A stretch of 64,000 nt of DNA, taken from assembly GCA_033977485.1 (NCBI GenBank), contig CM066994.1:118010458-118074457 (forward strand). Direction: 5' to 3'. This DNA is from Hydrangea macrophylla. Its lineage: Eukaryota; Streptophyta; Magnoliopsida; Cornales; Hydrangeaceae. This document shows positions 1 to 12,454 of the stretch, in pieces; position 1 is the stretch's first letter; every line of letters begins with the position of its first letter. The position numbers were made by a program, and so were the translations under genes. The notes under the pieces were generated by a model that saw only the letters and a program-made list of their open reading frames with translations, had not been told where the DNA came from and ran no database searches.

Positions 1-64
1 ATAATATAATATTAGGTTAACTTTACAAAAAGAAACTAGGGAACCACACCCCTGTTCAGCCGCC

Positions 65-98
<34 letters not shown>

Positions 99-2070
99 AG
101 AAGAAGAAAAGGAAGAAGAAGAAAAGGGAGAAGAAAAAAAAAAAAGAAGGGTCTCGGGTCCGTGGTCTCGCGTGGAATCGCGGAACGTCGTTACTGTCGA
201 TTTTCTTTCATCGAACGAGGTGAGTTAAATTTTGTGTATCCGATTATATATATATGTACACGTATGTATATGTGTATACGGGAGTAATTAAATTAGTACA
301 TGTTTAATTTAAATTGTTAGGGTTAAATCTTTGTAATGGATACACGCTATTGTTGAAGTAATTTAAATAGTTTATTCCCCCTTCGTGTGACTTTGCGATC
401 ATGACATTAGGGTATTCGAAGGGGTTAGGTGAATCGTTAGTTTGATCAAAACCATAGGTGAAATATTCATATTTGTTAGCAAATAGATGTGAAATTCGTT
501 TTATGTGTAATTCACACAGTCGCAGAAACTTTAGAAAATTAATAGAAAATCGTGGTTTTGAATTTGAACATTCTGTTCGCGCGTCTCATGTAAAACGTGA
601 TTCTGCACGTTTTTCGTTTAATGGTATTTTTCCTGATTCTGCACCGTTTGGGCAGAAATTTAAGATTTCAGTAGCAGTTTTTAGTATATTAAAATGTACG
701 AAATTGGGAAATATGATTCATTGTTTTTTTTTTATTGTTCGTATGAATTAACGAAGATTACTTGGAGATACATGAATTCTCCTATAATGTTGAGCTATGA
801 AAAGAAATAGGTGATAGTCATTAACGTTGAGTCCGATTAAATTGTATAATTCCAAAAATGCAAAATAGTTTCAAGTTCCTTAGTGTTCACCGCTCCCAAT
901 TGTGATATTGTTTTGGTAGCTCGACTTGCTGAGTGTACCTTTTTGCCAGTGGCTTCGTGATCAAGCTGGCCTAAGCCTTATGCCCGGCTTATTTGTTAGA
1001 CGTCTAGGCATATTGACTAGCCTTCTGTGTGTATACCTGGTTTGGTTGATACCCCAACCAAACTGGCACCAGAGTGGATGTTGGTAGTATGTCCGGGCAC
1101 ACATGGGATATATGTGTGGGTGTACCATGGAGGGTAGTCAAGTGGTGAACCTAGGAAATTGAATAATAAATCGTTTATATAAGTAAGGGAATTATTGTTA
1201 ATAAAATTTACTATGAGTTAAAGGATATAAAATGTTGATTTCCTCTTCTGTTGTTCTTTTTCTTATACATTGTATTGGGGCGTGTAATGAGTAAATTGTG
1301 ATAATGATCCTTCTTATATCTTAGTACAAGTAGTTCTGCATATTCTTGTAGTATTTTGCTGTTATTAATATTGTGGTTGCAGGATGGTGGGTCCACTAAC
1401 ATTTTGCAGGTATTGACTCACCATGGAACGTTAGGTAAGTATTACTTTATTTAAATTCGGGCGAGAACTGCATGGCCACCACATAAAGGGAAACTACCGC
1501 TCGTCCCAATATGTGAAGTGGAACTACTCTCTTGCCCGAGTTAATATTTTGTGTGGTAGTTAAAGGGTCAACGGGTGATCCTGAAACTGGGTGTGTGTGG
1601 TTTAACTCATACCAGTCATGTGACTGACCCGTGAGTTTTTTTTTCTCGCGGGTGCGTTCTTGTTGGAGCGTAGCCGATCATAATTTGCAGGGCTAGTAGG
1701 GAGTTCGTGGCACCTGGTAGCAGGAGGCGTGTGGAGTCTTGCGGTGTTCTTTTTATTCATTTTTATATCACTTTAGAGACTTTAGAAATAAGATTTCTGG
1801 CATTGTGGGCCATTTAACAATTTAAGATTTTATTTAGTGAAGTGTTCTTTTTTTCTTTTCTTTTTTATTATGTTTTAGAGTTGGATTTAAGGTTTGACTT
1901 TTTAGTTGGATGTTGACCGTTGCTTTAGCACTTGTGGGTATTGATTTTTTTCGGTACAGACTGTGTGATGTTATTATATTGCAAGCACCTTGATGATTGG
2001 ACAGCTGGATATTGGTTGAGGGTTCTCCCTTGACTAATAATTGGTTGTCTAAAAAAATTGGGGTGCGACA
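1..2070 (+). repeat. 5' LTR of element A (partial)
   Basis: Nearly identical to 7106-9181, with scattered single-base changes and small indels. It ends GGGGTGCGACA at 2070, immediately before the primer-binding site. It contains a (GA)n tract near 68-100. A 97-codon ORF in it (458-751) recurs in the 3' copy (7562-7855) and is a passenger reading frame, not a gene. Confidence 0.93.
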
Positions 2071-2073
2071 GTT

Positions 2074-2085
2074 TGGTATCAGAGC
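2074..2085 (+). other. Primer-binding site, initiator tRNA-Met type, element A
   Basis: TGGTATCAGAGC lies 3 bp downstream of the 5' LTR end. This is the standard plant retrotransposon primer site complementary to the 3' end of initiator tRNA-Met. It fixes the LTR boundary and the + orientation. Confidence 0.93.
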
Positions 2086-2183
2086 TCATGGTTGCCCTAG
2101 ACTAGAGAGTGTCTAGGTGATCTTCGGAATGTGGTGAATGGGTTGTTAATTTCAATGAACGAGTTTGTTTCAGATATTTATGT

Positions 2184-4058
2184 ATGTGTGGTTGTCTTAT
2201 GAAGGTTATGGCTGGAGGCTACAATACATGTCATGGAGCTCAAACTGAAGGTGGTGAGAGTTCTGGAGGAGCTGGGGCAGGAAATCCCAACTTAGTTCAG
2301 GTTGACGTGGGGGCTATGATGAACCAGATTCTCCAAACTGTGCAGAACAATCAGCAGGGAAACCAGGGTGACCCGTTTGCTAAAAGGAACAAGGATTTTG
2401 TTTCTATTGGCGACCGAACATTCGATGGGGAAAAGGGTCCGTTAGCAGGAGATGCTTGGATACGAAAGTGTGAGTTCGTGTTCGAGAGGATGCAGGTCAC
2501 AGAGGTGCAGAAACAGGAGTTGGCATCTCAACAGCTTGAGGGTACAGCTTTGCTTTGGTGGGAATCATTGAGGACTACTTATGACGTGGCGGAGATGACG
2601 TGGGAAGAGTTTAAAGTTTTATTTGAGGAGAATTTCATTCAAAGTGCAGTGAAGTCACAATTGGCTAGGGAATTCCAAGACCTCACTCAGGGTACTATGA
2701 CCGTGTGGGAGTATGTGAAGAAGTTCAACGAGCTATCTCAGTATGCTCCTCATCTGATTGCTACAGAGGAGAAGAAAAACGAGAAATTTATTGATGGATT
2801 GGGACATCACTTGTCCAAGGCAGTGTTACCTGCAGAGAGTGAGCCTTTCAACAAGGTGGTGGAATTAGCTTTGAAGTTCGAGCGGAAGAAGCAGAAATTT
2901 TAGGCTGAGAGGTCAGCAAGAGCGAAGATCAATGAGAATTCTAGAGACACTCGGCCTCAAACTCAGCAAAAAGATACAGGACGTAGTGGGAACAGATTTA
3001 AGCCTTATGATCAGGGGTGGAGAGGTCAGCAGTAACAAAGACAAGGATATGGCGGTCAGTGATTCCCAGGAAATCAGGGGAACTTCAGGCAGCAGAACTA
3101 GCAGTGGAATGGTCAGGGTGGTCAGCGTAATCAGGGCTTCCAGAGTCAACGTCAGCAGGCCCCGCAGCCACAGATTGGTTTCCGTCCACCAATGCCTCAG
3201 ATTGGAGCACCACCGGTAAGAGGAGAGATGGTTGTAGCTCCTAAAGTGTGTTTCAATTGTCAGTTACCTAGGCATATTGCTAGGGAATGTCCCCACCCTC
3301 CTAGGAATAAGCAGGCCGCGAGACAGGGTCAAGCAGCACCAGCCAGGACATTTGCAGTGATGCCAGGCAATGATAATGTGCAAGGTAGCCTCAAACTTTT
3401 TCATTCCGATGTTCGTGTTTTGTTTGATTCGGGTGCATCCCACTCTTTTATTTCTCGACAGTTTGTTTTGAGAGAGAGTATTCCTGTTACGCCTTTACTT
3501 GTTCCTGTGAGCGTAGGAACACCTCTAGGGGGTTCAGTTACTCTATATGAGCATTGTAAAGATTTTGTGATAGACTTTGGGGATAGGACTTTCCTCGTTA
3601 ATTTGATTGTATTGGGGTTTGAAGGGTTTTCCATTATTTTGGGGATGGATTGGCTTAGGGAGAACTATGTTATCCTTGATTCTGCTAAGAGGACCATTCA
3701 TATAGATACCCCAGGATTACCTCGTTTCTCTCATACGTATCCAGATAGTGGAGAATTGGTTATGTCTAGTTTCCTATATTCGGTGGAGATACCGAAGAAG
3801 GATATTAGTGATGTGAAAGTGGTATGCGATTTTGAGGATGTTTTTCAGGAGATCCCTGGACTGCCGCCTAAGAGAGAGGTGGAATTCCGGATTGATCTTG
3901 TATTGGGATCCGCACCAATTTCTAAGGTAGCATATCGTATGGCGCCCAAGGAGTTGGGAGAGATGAAGAAGCAATTGGATGAAATGCTTCAGAAAGGGTG
4001 CGTTAATTATTTCTTTCTGGTAGATTCATTTTTCTTCTTAGTTGATCTTTATTTCTAG
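2184..4058 (+). pseudogene. Element A gag-protease, one frame broken by four stops
   Basis: One reading frame runs from the gag capsid region through a Gln-rich linker, a CCHC zinc knuckle (CFNCQLPRHIARECP, near 3250-3292) and an aspartic protease whose active site reads LFDSGASHSFIS (near 3420-3455). It is interrupted by in-frame stops at 2901 (TAG), 3033 (TAA), 3060 (TGA) and 3099 (TAG), all in the Gln-rich linker. The frame closes at 4058 only because it reads into the candidate intron at 3998-4091. The capsid part has the usual plant gypsy gag features, including a LLWWESLR-like stretch and a DLTQGTMTVWEYVKKF-like stretch. Several ATGs are possible at 2184-2208, so the start is uncertain. 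It would encode the virus-like particle and polyprotein maturation functions. Confidence 0.88.
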
Positions 4059-4091
4059 TTGTGTAATTCTTTTGAGGTGTGTATGAATCAG
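3998..4091 (+). other. Candidate 94-bp spliceosomal intron between protease and RT
   Basis: The pol frame is broken here by 94 T-rich bases starting GTGCGT and ending GAATCAG. Taking out exactly GT...AG joins codon AAA-GG with G-TTT in the correct phase, giving the K-G-F-I-R-P run that normally precedes the RT domain in this family. A GT-AG insert that restores frame to the base is seen directly. That it is spliced is inference. A random insertion is the alternative. Confidence 0.55.
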
Positions 4092-6687
4092 GTTTATACG
4101 TCCTAGTAACTCACCGTGGGGAGCTCCGGCGATCTTTGTATCTAAGAAGGACGGTAGTCTTCGTATGTGTATAGACTACAGGGAGTTGAATAAGGTGACG
4201 ATCAAGAACAAGTATCCTTTGCCCAGGATTGACGACCTTCTTGACCAATTGAAGGGAGCGGCGGTCTTTTCACAACTTGATTTGAGGACCGGGTATCATC
4301 AGATGGGAGTGGTGGAAGAGAGCATCCCCCGTATAACTTTCCGTACTCGGTATGGGTTGTATGAATTTCCAGTGATGCCATTTGGTTTGACCAACGCTCC
4401 AGCGTTCTTTATGGATTTGATGAATAGGGTGTTCAGGCCGTATTTGGACCGTTTTGTCATTGTCTTCATAGATGACATTTTGGTTTATTCACGGACTCAG
4501 GAGGAGCATAGAGAACATTTGAAAGTGGTGTTGCAGATACTTCGGGAGCATCAGTTGTATGCCAAGTTCAGTAAATGTCATTTTTGGGAGACCGCAGTGA
4601 GATTTCTAGGTCATGTTATTTCAGCTGAGGGAATATCAGTAGATCTTGAAAAAGTCGCAGCAGTGCAAGATTGGGCACAACCTTCTAATCGGACAGAGGT
4701 GAGGAGTTTCTTGGGATTAGCAGGTTATTACAGGAGGTTCATTGAGAAGTTTTCTCTCATAGCAGCTCCAATGACGAAGTTGACTCGTAAAAATGTGAAG
4801 TTTGTGTGGACAGATGAGTGTGAGCAAGCATTTCAGGAGTTGAAGCAGCGGTTGACCACCGCGCCAGTGTTGACTATCCCGACGGAAGGAGGGAAGCTTG
4901 TAGTGTTCACAGATGCTAGTGGGACGGGTTTGCGTTGTGTCTTGATGCAAGAAGGGAAGGTTGTTTCGTATGCTTCTAGACAGTTGAGGCCACATGAGAG
5001 GAGGTATCCCACTCATGACTTAGAGTTGGCAGCTGTTGTGTTTGCACTGAAAGTGTGGAGGCATTATTTGTTTGGGGAGAGATTTGAGTTGTATACAGAT
5101 CATAAGAGTCTCAAATACTTGTTTTCACAAAAGGAACTGAATATGAGACAACAGAGATGGGTTGAGTTCATTAGTAGTAACGACTTTAAGATTCTTTACC
5201 ATCCGGGTAAGGGTAATGTAGTGGCCGATGCCCTGAGTCGGAAACACAGTGTGATAGCTTCTTTGATGGTTAGGGAGTGGAAGTTTCTTGAAGTGTTAGC
5301 ATCTCATGATATTCAGCCAGGGCATGAAGGTGATAAAGCATATATTGGGAGTTTGGTTGTCCAACCGACTTTGATAGGGAAAGTTCGACAGATGCAGAGG
5401 TTAGATACAATTTTAGTTAACCGTCTCAATGACTTGGTAGTGGATTTGCTTGATGAGTGTCCGACGGATTCGTCCGTGGATACAGAGGGAAGTTTATGTT
5501 TTCAAGGAAGACTCTGTGTACCGGATAGTGAAGAGTTGAAGAGGGAAGTACTTGATGAGGCACATCGATCTCGATACACTATACATCCTGGCGGGACTAA
5601 GATGTATCATGACCTGAAACGAACCTTTTGGTGGGAAGGTATGAAGAGAGATGTTGGAGAATATGTTTCTAAGTGTATGGTGTGTCAGCAGGTTAAGGCG
5701 GAACATCAGAGACCGTCTGGCTTGTTGAAGCCTTTAGAAATACCTGTGTGGAAATGGGAGTGTATCTCTATGGATTTTGTGGATGGTTTGCCGAGATCCA
5801 AGAAGGGAAATGAGTCAATTTGGGTAATTGTGGATAGGCTAACTAAGTCGGAACACTTTATTCCAGTGAGTGTGCATCGGACGACAGACAAGTTGGCACA
5901 GTTGTATATTCGGGAGATAGTACGTTTGCATGGGACTCCGGTCTCGATTGTGTCGGATCGAGATTCGTTGTTTGTGGCAGAGTTTTGGGAGAGTTTTCAG
6001 AGGGCAATGGGGACCCGGTTAGACCTTAGTACTGCTTATCACCCTCAGACCGATGGGCAGACTGAGAGGGTTAACCAGATTCTTGAAGATATGTTGAGGG
6101 CTTGTGTTCTCGATCTTGGTGGTAGTTGGGAAGAACATTTGACATTGGTAGAGTTTGCTTACAATAACAGTTACCATTCTAGCATAAGAATGGCACCTTT
6201 CGAAGCATTGTATGGGAGGCCGTGTAGATCTCCAGTGTGTTGGACAGAAGTGGGTGACGTACCTATTTTGGGTCCAGATATGGTTCGGGAGACTACTGAG
6301 AAGGTGAGTGTTATTCGAGAGAGGATTAAGACTGCTCAGAGTCGGCAAAAGAGTTATGCTGATAGGAAGCGCAAGGGTGTAGAATTTGAAGTTGGAGATT
6401 TTGTGTTCTTGAAGGTAACCCCAATGAGAGGGGTGATGCGTTTTGGTAAGAAAGGGAAGCTTGCTCCGAGGTTTGTGGGACCTTATGAGATTGTCGGAAA
6501 GGTTAGAGAGTTGGCCTATAGAGTATTGTTGCCACCGACATTGGCGGCAATTCATAATGTGTTCCATGTATCAATGTTGAGGAAGTGTGTGAAAGATCCT
6601 ACACAAATTGTCCGTCGACAGAGCTTGAGATTAACGATGACCTCACATATATTGTTCGACCTATCACGATCGTTGATCGAGATGTGA
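4092..6687 (+). pseudogene. Element A RT-RNase H-integrase
   Basis: Translated from 4092, the frame is open to 6687. The reverse transcriptase carries the catalytic block [10 protein letters not shown] (near 4470-4500). RNase H begins around [11 protein letters not shown] (near 4900) and includes the DHKSLKYLF and ADALSR blocks. The integrase has an H2C2 zinc-binding region ([11 protein letters not shown] then CMVCQQVK) and the three catalytic acids in [15 protein letters not shown] and [10 protein letters not shown]. The GPY/F-like [10 protein letters not shown] follows. A frameshift near 6600, just after HVSMLRK, takes the ribosome out of the chromodomain frame, so the last part of the 6687 ORF is nonsense. 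Apart from that and the upstream lesions, the enzyme motifs look intact. Confidence 0.9.
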
Positions 6688-6806
6688 AGTATTTGCGGAG
6701 GAAAGTAGTGAATCTTGTGAATGTGCAATGGAGTGAGAGAATTAATGATGTTACGTGGGAACTTGAGGAGAAGATTCGGAAGTCACATCCCGAGCTATTC
6801 GAGTAG
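6585..6806 (+). pseudogene. Element A chromodomain tail, shifted frame
   Basis: In a different frame from the main pol ORF, this segment encodes the C-terminal chromodomain typical of chromoviruses, including VNVQWSER and TWELEEKIRKSHPELF, and ends at a TAG at 6804-6806. In the family this domain is fused to integrase and steers integration toward particular chromatin. Here it is separated from integrase by a single frameshift near 6600. Confidence 0.85.
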
Positions 6807-6859
6807 TGTTCGTGCGTGTTTCAAATCTCGGGACGAGATTTTCTTTGAGATGTGTATAA

Positions 6860-7177
6860 TGTAATACCCCGTTTTATTTTAAATAGTTTATAGCAATTAA
6901 TTGATATTTTTATGATTTTATTCTAATTAATAATGTGAATAGTATACAAAAATTAGTGTGAATGTTTTACATCATAAGAAAACCTTTGAAATTTAAAACT
7001 TTTAACATCAGTATAGTGCACGTGTGTATGTGTATGTTTGGGTGATGGGTGAGTGATATATAAAATATAACATTGTGTGTGTGTGTGCATCAAACATATA
7101 GGTATATAATATAATATTAGGTTAACTTTACAAAAAGAAACTAGGGAACCCACACCCCTGTTCAGCCGCCGAGAGAC

Positions 7178-7215
<38 letters not shown>

Positions 7216-9181
7216 AAAGGAAGAAGAAGAAAAGGGAGAAGAAAAAAAAGAAGGGTCTCGGGTCCGTGGTCTCGCGTGGAATCGCGGAACGTCGTTACTG
7301 TCAATTTTCTTTCATCGAACGAGGTGAGTTAAATTTTGTGTATCTGATTATATATATATGTACACGTATGTATATGTGTATACGGGAGTAATTAAATTAG
7401 TACATGTTTAATTTAAATTGTTAGGGTTAAATCTTTGTAATGGATACACGCTATTGTTGAAGTAATTTAAATAGTTTATTCCCCCTTCGTGTGACTTTGC
7501 GATCATGACATTAGGGTATTCGAAGGGGTTAGGTGAATCGTTAGTTTGATCAAAACCATAGGTGAAATATTCATATTTGTTAGCAAATAGATGTGAAATT
7601 CGTTTTATGTGTAATTCACACAGTCGCGGAAACTTTAGAAAGTTAATAGAAAATCGTGGCTTTGAATTTGAACATTCTGTCCGCGTGTCTCATGTAAAAC
7701 GTGATTCTGCACGTTTTTCATCTAATGGTATTTTTCCTGATTCTGTACCGTTTGGGCAGAAATTTAAGATTTCAGTAGCAGTTTTTAGTATATTAAAATG
7801 TACGAAATTGGGAAATATGATTCATTGTTTTTTTTTTATTGTTCGTATGAATTAACGAAGATTACTTGGAGATACATGAATTCTCCTATAATGTTGAGCT
7901 ATGAAAAGAAATAGGTGATAGTCATTAACGTTGAGTCCGATTAAATTGTATAATTCCAAAAATGCAAAATAGTTTCAAGTTCCTTAGTGTTCACCGCTCC
8001 CAATTGTGATATTGTTTTGGTAGCTCGACTTGCTGAGTGTACCTTTTTGCCAGTGGCTTCGTGATCAAGCTGGCCTAAGCCTTATGCCCGGCTTATTTGT
8101 TAGACGTCTAGGCATATTGACTAGCCTTCTGTGTGTATACCTGGTTTGGTTGATACCCCAACCAAACTGGCACCAGAGTGGATGTTGGTAGTATGTCCGG
8201 GCACACATGGGATATATGTGTGGGTGTACCATGGAGGGTAGTCAAGTGGTGAACCTAGGAAATTGAATAATAAATCGTTTATATAAGTAAGGGAATTATT
8301 GTTAATAAAATTTACTATGAGTTAAAGGATATAAAATGTTGATTTCCTCTTCTGTTGTTCTTTTTCTTATACATTGTATTGGGGCGCGTAGTGAGTAAAT
8401 TGTGATAATGATCCTTCCTATATCTTAGTACAAGTAGTTCTGCATATTCTTGTAGTATTTTGCTGTTATTAATCTTGTGGTTGCAGGATGGTGGGTCCAC
8501 TAACATTTTGCAGGTATTGACTCACCATGGAACGTTAGGTAAGTATTACTTTATTTAAATTCGGGCGAGAACTGCATGGCCACCACATAAAGGGAAACTA
8601 CCGCTCGTCCCAATATGTGAAGTGGAACTACTCTCTTGCCCGAGTTAATATTTTGTGTGGTAGTTAAAGGGTCAACGGGTGATTCTGAAACTGGGTGTGT
8701 GTGGTTTAACTCATACCAGTCATGTGACTGACCCGTGAGTTTTTTTTTTTCTCGCTGGTGCGTTCTTGTTGGAGCGTAGCCGATCATAATTTGCAGGGCT
8801 AGTAGGGAGTTCGTGGCACCTGGTAGCAGGAGGCGTGTGGAGTCTTGCGGTGTTCTTTTTATTCATTTTTATATCACTTTAGAGACTTTAGAAATAAGAT
8901 TTCTGGCATTGTGGGTCATTTAACAATTTAACATTTTATTTAGTGAAGTGTTCTTTTTTTTTTTAGATTTTTTTTTTATTATGTTTTAGAGTTGGATTTA
9001 AGGTTTGACTTTTTAGTTGGATGTTGACCGTTGCTTTAGCACTTGTGGGTATTGATTTTTTTCGGTACAGACTGTGTGATGTTATTATATTGCAAGCACC
9101 TTGATGATTGGACAGCTGGATATTGGTTGAGGGTTCTCCCTTGACTAATAATTGGTTGTCTAAAAAAATTAGGGTGTAACA
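6860..9181 (+). repeat. 3' LTR of element A
   Basis: Begins TGTAATACCCC and ends GGGTGTAACA, an imperfect terminal inverted match as expected for an LTR. It is 2,322 bp long. The usual polypurine tract just upstream is poor (only a short purine stretch before 6860). The following base pairs switch abruptly to Tat-type pol coding sequence. Confidence 0.93.
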
Positions 9182-11431
9182 AGTACCCTTCTGGAGCCCG
9201 ACCTTAGGAAGAAACTAATTCAGTTCCTACGCTGGAGTCAAGATGTGTTTGCTTGGTGTCATGAAGACATGCCCGGGATTGACCCCCGAGTAATGTCTCA
9301 CCGACTCAATGCCAACCCAGAATCCCCGCCTGTGAAGCAGAAGAGACGGGACATGGCTCCCGAGAGGCAAAAAGCAGTGTATGAGGAAGTCGAGAAACTC
9401 CTCAAAGCAAAATCTATCCGAGAGGTCCACTATCCCGACTGGTTAGCAAACGTGGTACTAGTCAAGAAAAGCAATGGGAAGTGGAGGATGTGTGTGAACT
9501 TCACCGATTTGAACAAAGCATGCCCCAAGTACTGCTATCCACTGCCCAGGATAGATCTCCTTGTGGACTCCACAGCCGGTCATTCGCTCCTCTTGTTCAT
9601 GGACGCCTACTCCGGGTACAATCAGATTATCATGTACCCCGGGGACGAAGAAAAAACCTTGTTCATCACGGATCAGGGGACCTACTGCTACAAAGTCATG
9701 CCTTTCGGCCTAAAAAACGCCGGGGCAACCTATCAGCGCCTGGTCAATCACATGTTTAAGGACTTGATCGGGAAATCCATAGAGGTCTACGTTGACGATC
9801 TGCTGGTTAAAAGCCGGGTCGAGTCTGACCATCTTGAGCATTTAGCCGGGGCTTTTAGAATTTTGAGAAAGTTCGGGATGAGGTTGAACCCGGCCAAGTG
9901 CACATTTGGCGTCTCAACAGGGAAGTTTCTTGGGTACCTAGTCAGCAGGCGGGGGATTGAGGCGAACCTCGAAAAAATTCAAGCCATCTACATGCGATCA
10001 CCCAGGTTAACCAAAGAGGTACAGAGTTTGGCCGGGTGGGTGGCTGCGTTAAATAGATTTGTGTCCTGAGCTACTGACCGGTATCTGCCATTCTTCAAGA
10101 TCCTTTATAAAGCTTTTCAGTGGTCAGAAGAGTGCGATGAAGCTTTCCAAGAACTCAAGAAGTCCTTGGCATCGCCCCCTCTACTCTCAACGCCCACGCC
10201 AGACGAAGAATTGTTCTCATACTTAGCGGTGTCACGCTCGGCGGTCAGCTCGGCACTCATTCGGGAAGAGCACGGGATACAATTCCTGGTCTATTACACA
10301 AGCCGGGCATTTCAAGGCGCAGAAAATAGATACTCCCGCATTGAAAGGCTCGCCTTCGCCCTCATCACTTCAGCCCGAAGACTTCACCCGTATTTCCAGG
10401 CCCACATCATCGTGGTCCTTACAAATCAGCCCCTCCGTAAGATCTTGAGTAAGCCTGAAACGTCCGGGAGGCTCGTCAAATGGGCCTTGGAGTTAGAGGA
10501 ATTTAAAGTGGTCTACAGACCCCGCACAACAATCAAGGGACAGGCAATGGCAGACTTCATTGTTGAATTCGCATACCAAGAAGACCCAGTTGAAGAAACC
10601 GCCCCACTGACCTTACCGCCCGAGATACAGCCAGATATCCCGACTTGGGTACTTTATGTGGATGGTTCTTCCAATAAATAGGGCAGCGGAGCAGGGATCA
10701 TCTTAACCACGCCCGATGGAATCCAGCTCGAGTATGCGCTCAGGTTCGGATTCAAAGCCTCCAATAACGAGGCCAAATACAAAGCCTTGCTGGTCGGATT
10801 ACAAATGGCAACCTCAATGGGCGCACTGCAAATTCAAGGTTACAGCGACTCTCAGATCGTGGTAAATCAAGTCAACCAAGAGTATGAGGCTCAGGAGCAT
10901 AATATGGTAGCTTATCTAGCTCTTGTCCGAGCAGTTTCAAAGAAATTTAAGGGGTTCTCTGTCACGCAGATACCTAGGGAGGAAAACACTAGGGTCGACC
11001 GGTTAGCCCACCTTACTTCATCTTCTGAGTCAGACTTGCTCGGGATAAGGATAGAGTACCAACCCAAGCCAAGTGTGTTCAACTCAGCATGCATGGAGGT
11101 CGAACCGGGCGCCCTAGAACCTAGTTGGATGGACCCAATCATCGAATTTCTTGCAACAGAAGCGTTAGCAGACGGAAAAGAAGAAGCCCGCCAGGTTAAA
11201 TACCGAGCAGCAAGATACCACATCATTGATGGCATCCTCTACAAAAGGGGATTTTATATACCATACCTCCGATGTGTCCATCCTACACAAGTCCAAGCAG
11301 TATTGTACGAAATCCATGAAGGGGTATGCGGGAACCACATCGGAGGCCAAACTCTCACGCAAAGCCCTGCTACAAGGTTACTATTGGCTGACCATGGCCA
11401 CAAACTCTCAAGAATACGTCAAGAGGTGTGA
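9182..11431 (+). pseudogene. Element B reverse transcriptase and dual RNase H
   Basis: The frame runs from the first base after element A. Conserved Tat blocks include VFAWCHEDMPGIDP, KKSNGKWRMCV, LNKACPK, VMPFGLKNAGATYQRL and the catalytic YVDDLLVKS (near 9790). A TGA at 10067-10069 breaks the frame at the RT end. The first RNase H follows. The second, archaeal-like RNase H starts near WVLYVDGSSNK and is interrupted by TAG at 10679-10681, where the family has another residue followed by GSGAG. It goes on through NNEAKYKALLVGL and SDSQIVVNQV. After about 11340 the frame shifts. Both stops are explained by single C-to-T changes (CGA to TGA, CAG to TAG). Confidence 0.88.
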
Positions 11432-12360
11432 TACGTGCCAAAGATTTTTTTCCCATGATCAACCGTTCCGAAGAACTTCAGACACCAATCTTTAGCCCCT
11501 GGTCGTTTGCTCAGTAGGGCATTGACATTGTTGGTCCCCTACCAATGGGAAAGGGACAAGTCAAGTTCGCTGTCATTGCCATGGATAACTTCACCAAATG
11601 GACGAAGGTCGAGCCCTTGGCAACAATCACCGAGAAGAAAATGGAAAACTTCGTGGAGAGGAATATCCTCAGCAGGTTCGGCGTCCCCCGGGTCCTGAAT
11701 AGTGACAACGGTAGGCAATTTGACACCCCGGTATTCAGGCAGTTCTGCTCGGGCTACGGGATATCCAATCACTACTCATCCCCCGAGCAGCCCCAGGCCA
11801 ATGGTCAAGACGAAGTGACCAACATGACAATTCTTCAGTCAATCAAAACGAGACTTGAAAGCACCAAAGGGCTATGGGCAGAGGAACTACCGACCCTCCT
11901 ATGGGCCTACCGAACTACACCCCGAGCGGCAACAGGCGAAATGTCGTTCTCCCTAACCTACGACTTTGAGGCAGTGGTCCCCACAGAGCTTGGGTTACCT
12001 ACTTACTGGGTGACAAATTTCAGCGAGCTAGACAATGAAGATGCCTTAAGGGCGAAACTCGATTTGGTAGAGGAGAAAAGAGACCGGGCGTATCTTAAAG
12101 TAGCAGCCTACAAGCAGAGAATCTCCAGATACTATAACAGCAAGGTGAAGCATCGCAGTTTTCAGATAGGAGATCTGGTCCTGAAGGCAGTCAACCAGTC
12201 CACGAAAGTGCCGAGTCATGGGAAGTTGGGGCCAAACTGGGAAGGTCCATACCTAGTTACCAGAGTCAACCGCCAGGGAACCTATTGGTTATAAACTCTA
12301 GACGGGCACGACCTCTCTCATCCTTGGAACGTGCAACACCTCCGCAAGTACTTCCAGTGA
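11226..12360 (+). pseudogene. Element B integrase, frameshifted
   Basis: The zinc-binding part (YVKRCDTCQRF) lies in the frame ending at 11495. The catalytic core is in another frame from 11545, with AMDNFTKW, NSDNGRQF and a glutamate in ANGQDEVTN forming the D,D-35-E set. A DLVLKAV...GKLGPNWEGPYLV C-terminal block follows. The family's closing LDGxDLxHPWNVxHLRKYFQ-like tail can be read in a third frame up to TGA at 12358-12360. At least three indels therefore disable it. Confidence 0.87.
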
Positions 12361-12454
12361 GGCATGACAATAATGTAGCTCGACCCGAGCATACCTATTC
12401 ATATAGTAATAAAAATTTCTTTTTTCACCAAACAACTCTTCTTCGTGCTTGCTC

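Larger units (their letters stand above)
1..9181 (+). mobile_element. Element A: Ty3/gypsy chromovirus, nearly complete, 5' LTR cut by window edge
   Basis: Two long direct repeats (1-2070 and 6860-9181) flank a primer-binding site for initiator tRNA-Met and a gag-protease-RT-RNase H-integrase-chromodomain region on the + strand. That domain order and the C-terminal chromodomain place it in the chromoviruses, probably the Tekay/Del group. Window base 1 aligns with base 7106 of the 3' copy, so about 246 bp of the 5' LTR lie upstream of the window. The element interrupts a Tat-type element that resumes at 9182. The expected 5-bp target duplication would be AGTAC (9182-9186), but the left copy is out of view. 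Coding capacity is destroyed by stops and a frameshift, so it is non-autonomous now. Confidence 0.92.

Noticed and set aside
458..751. 97-codon ORF recurring at 7562-7855
   Set aside because: Part of the LTR of element A, with several amino-acid changes between copies and no recognisable domain.
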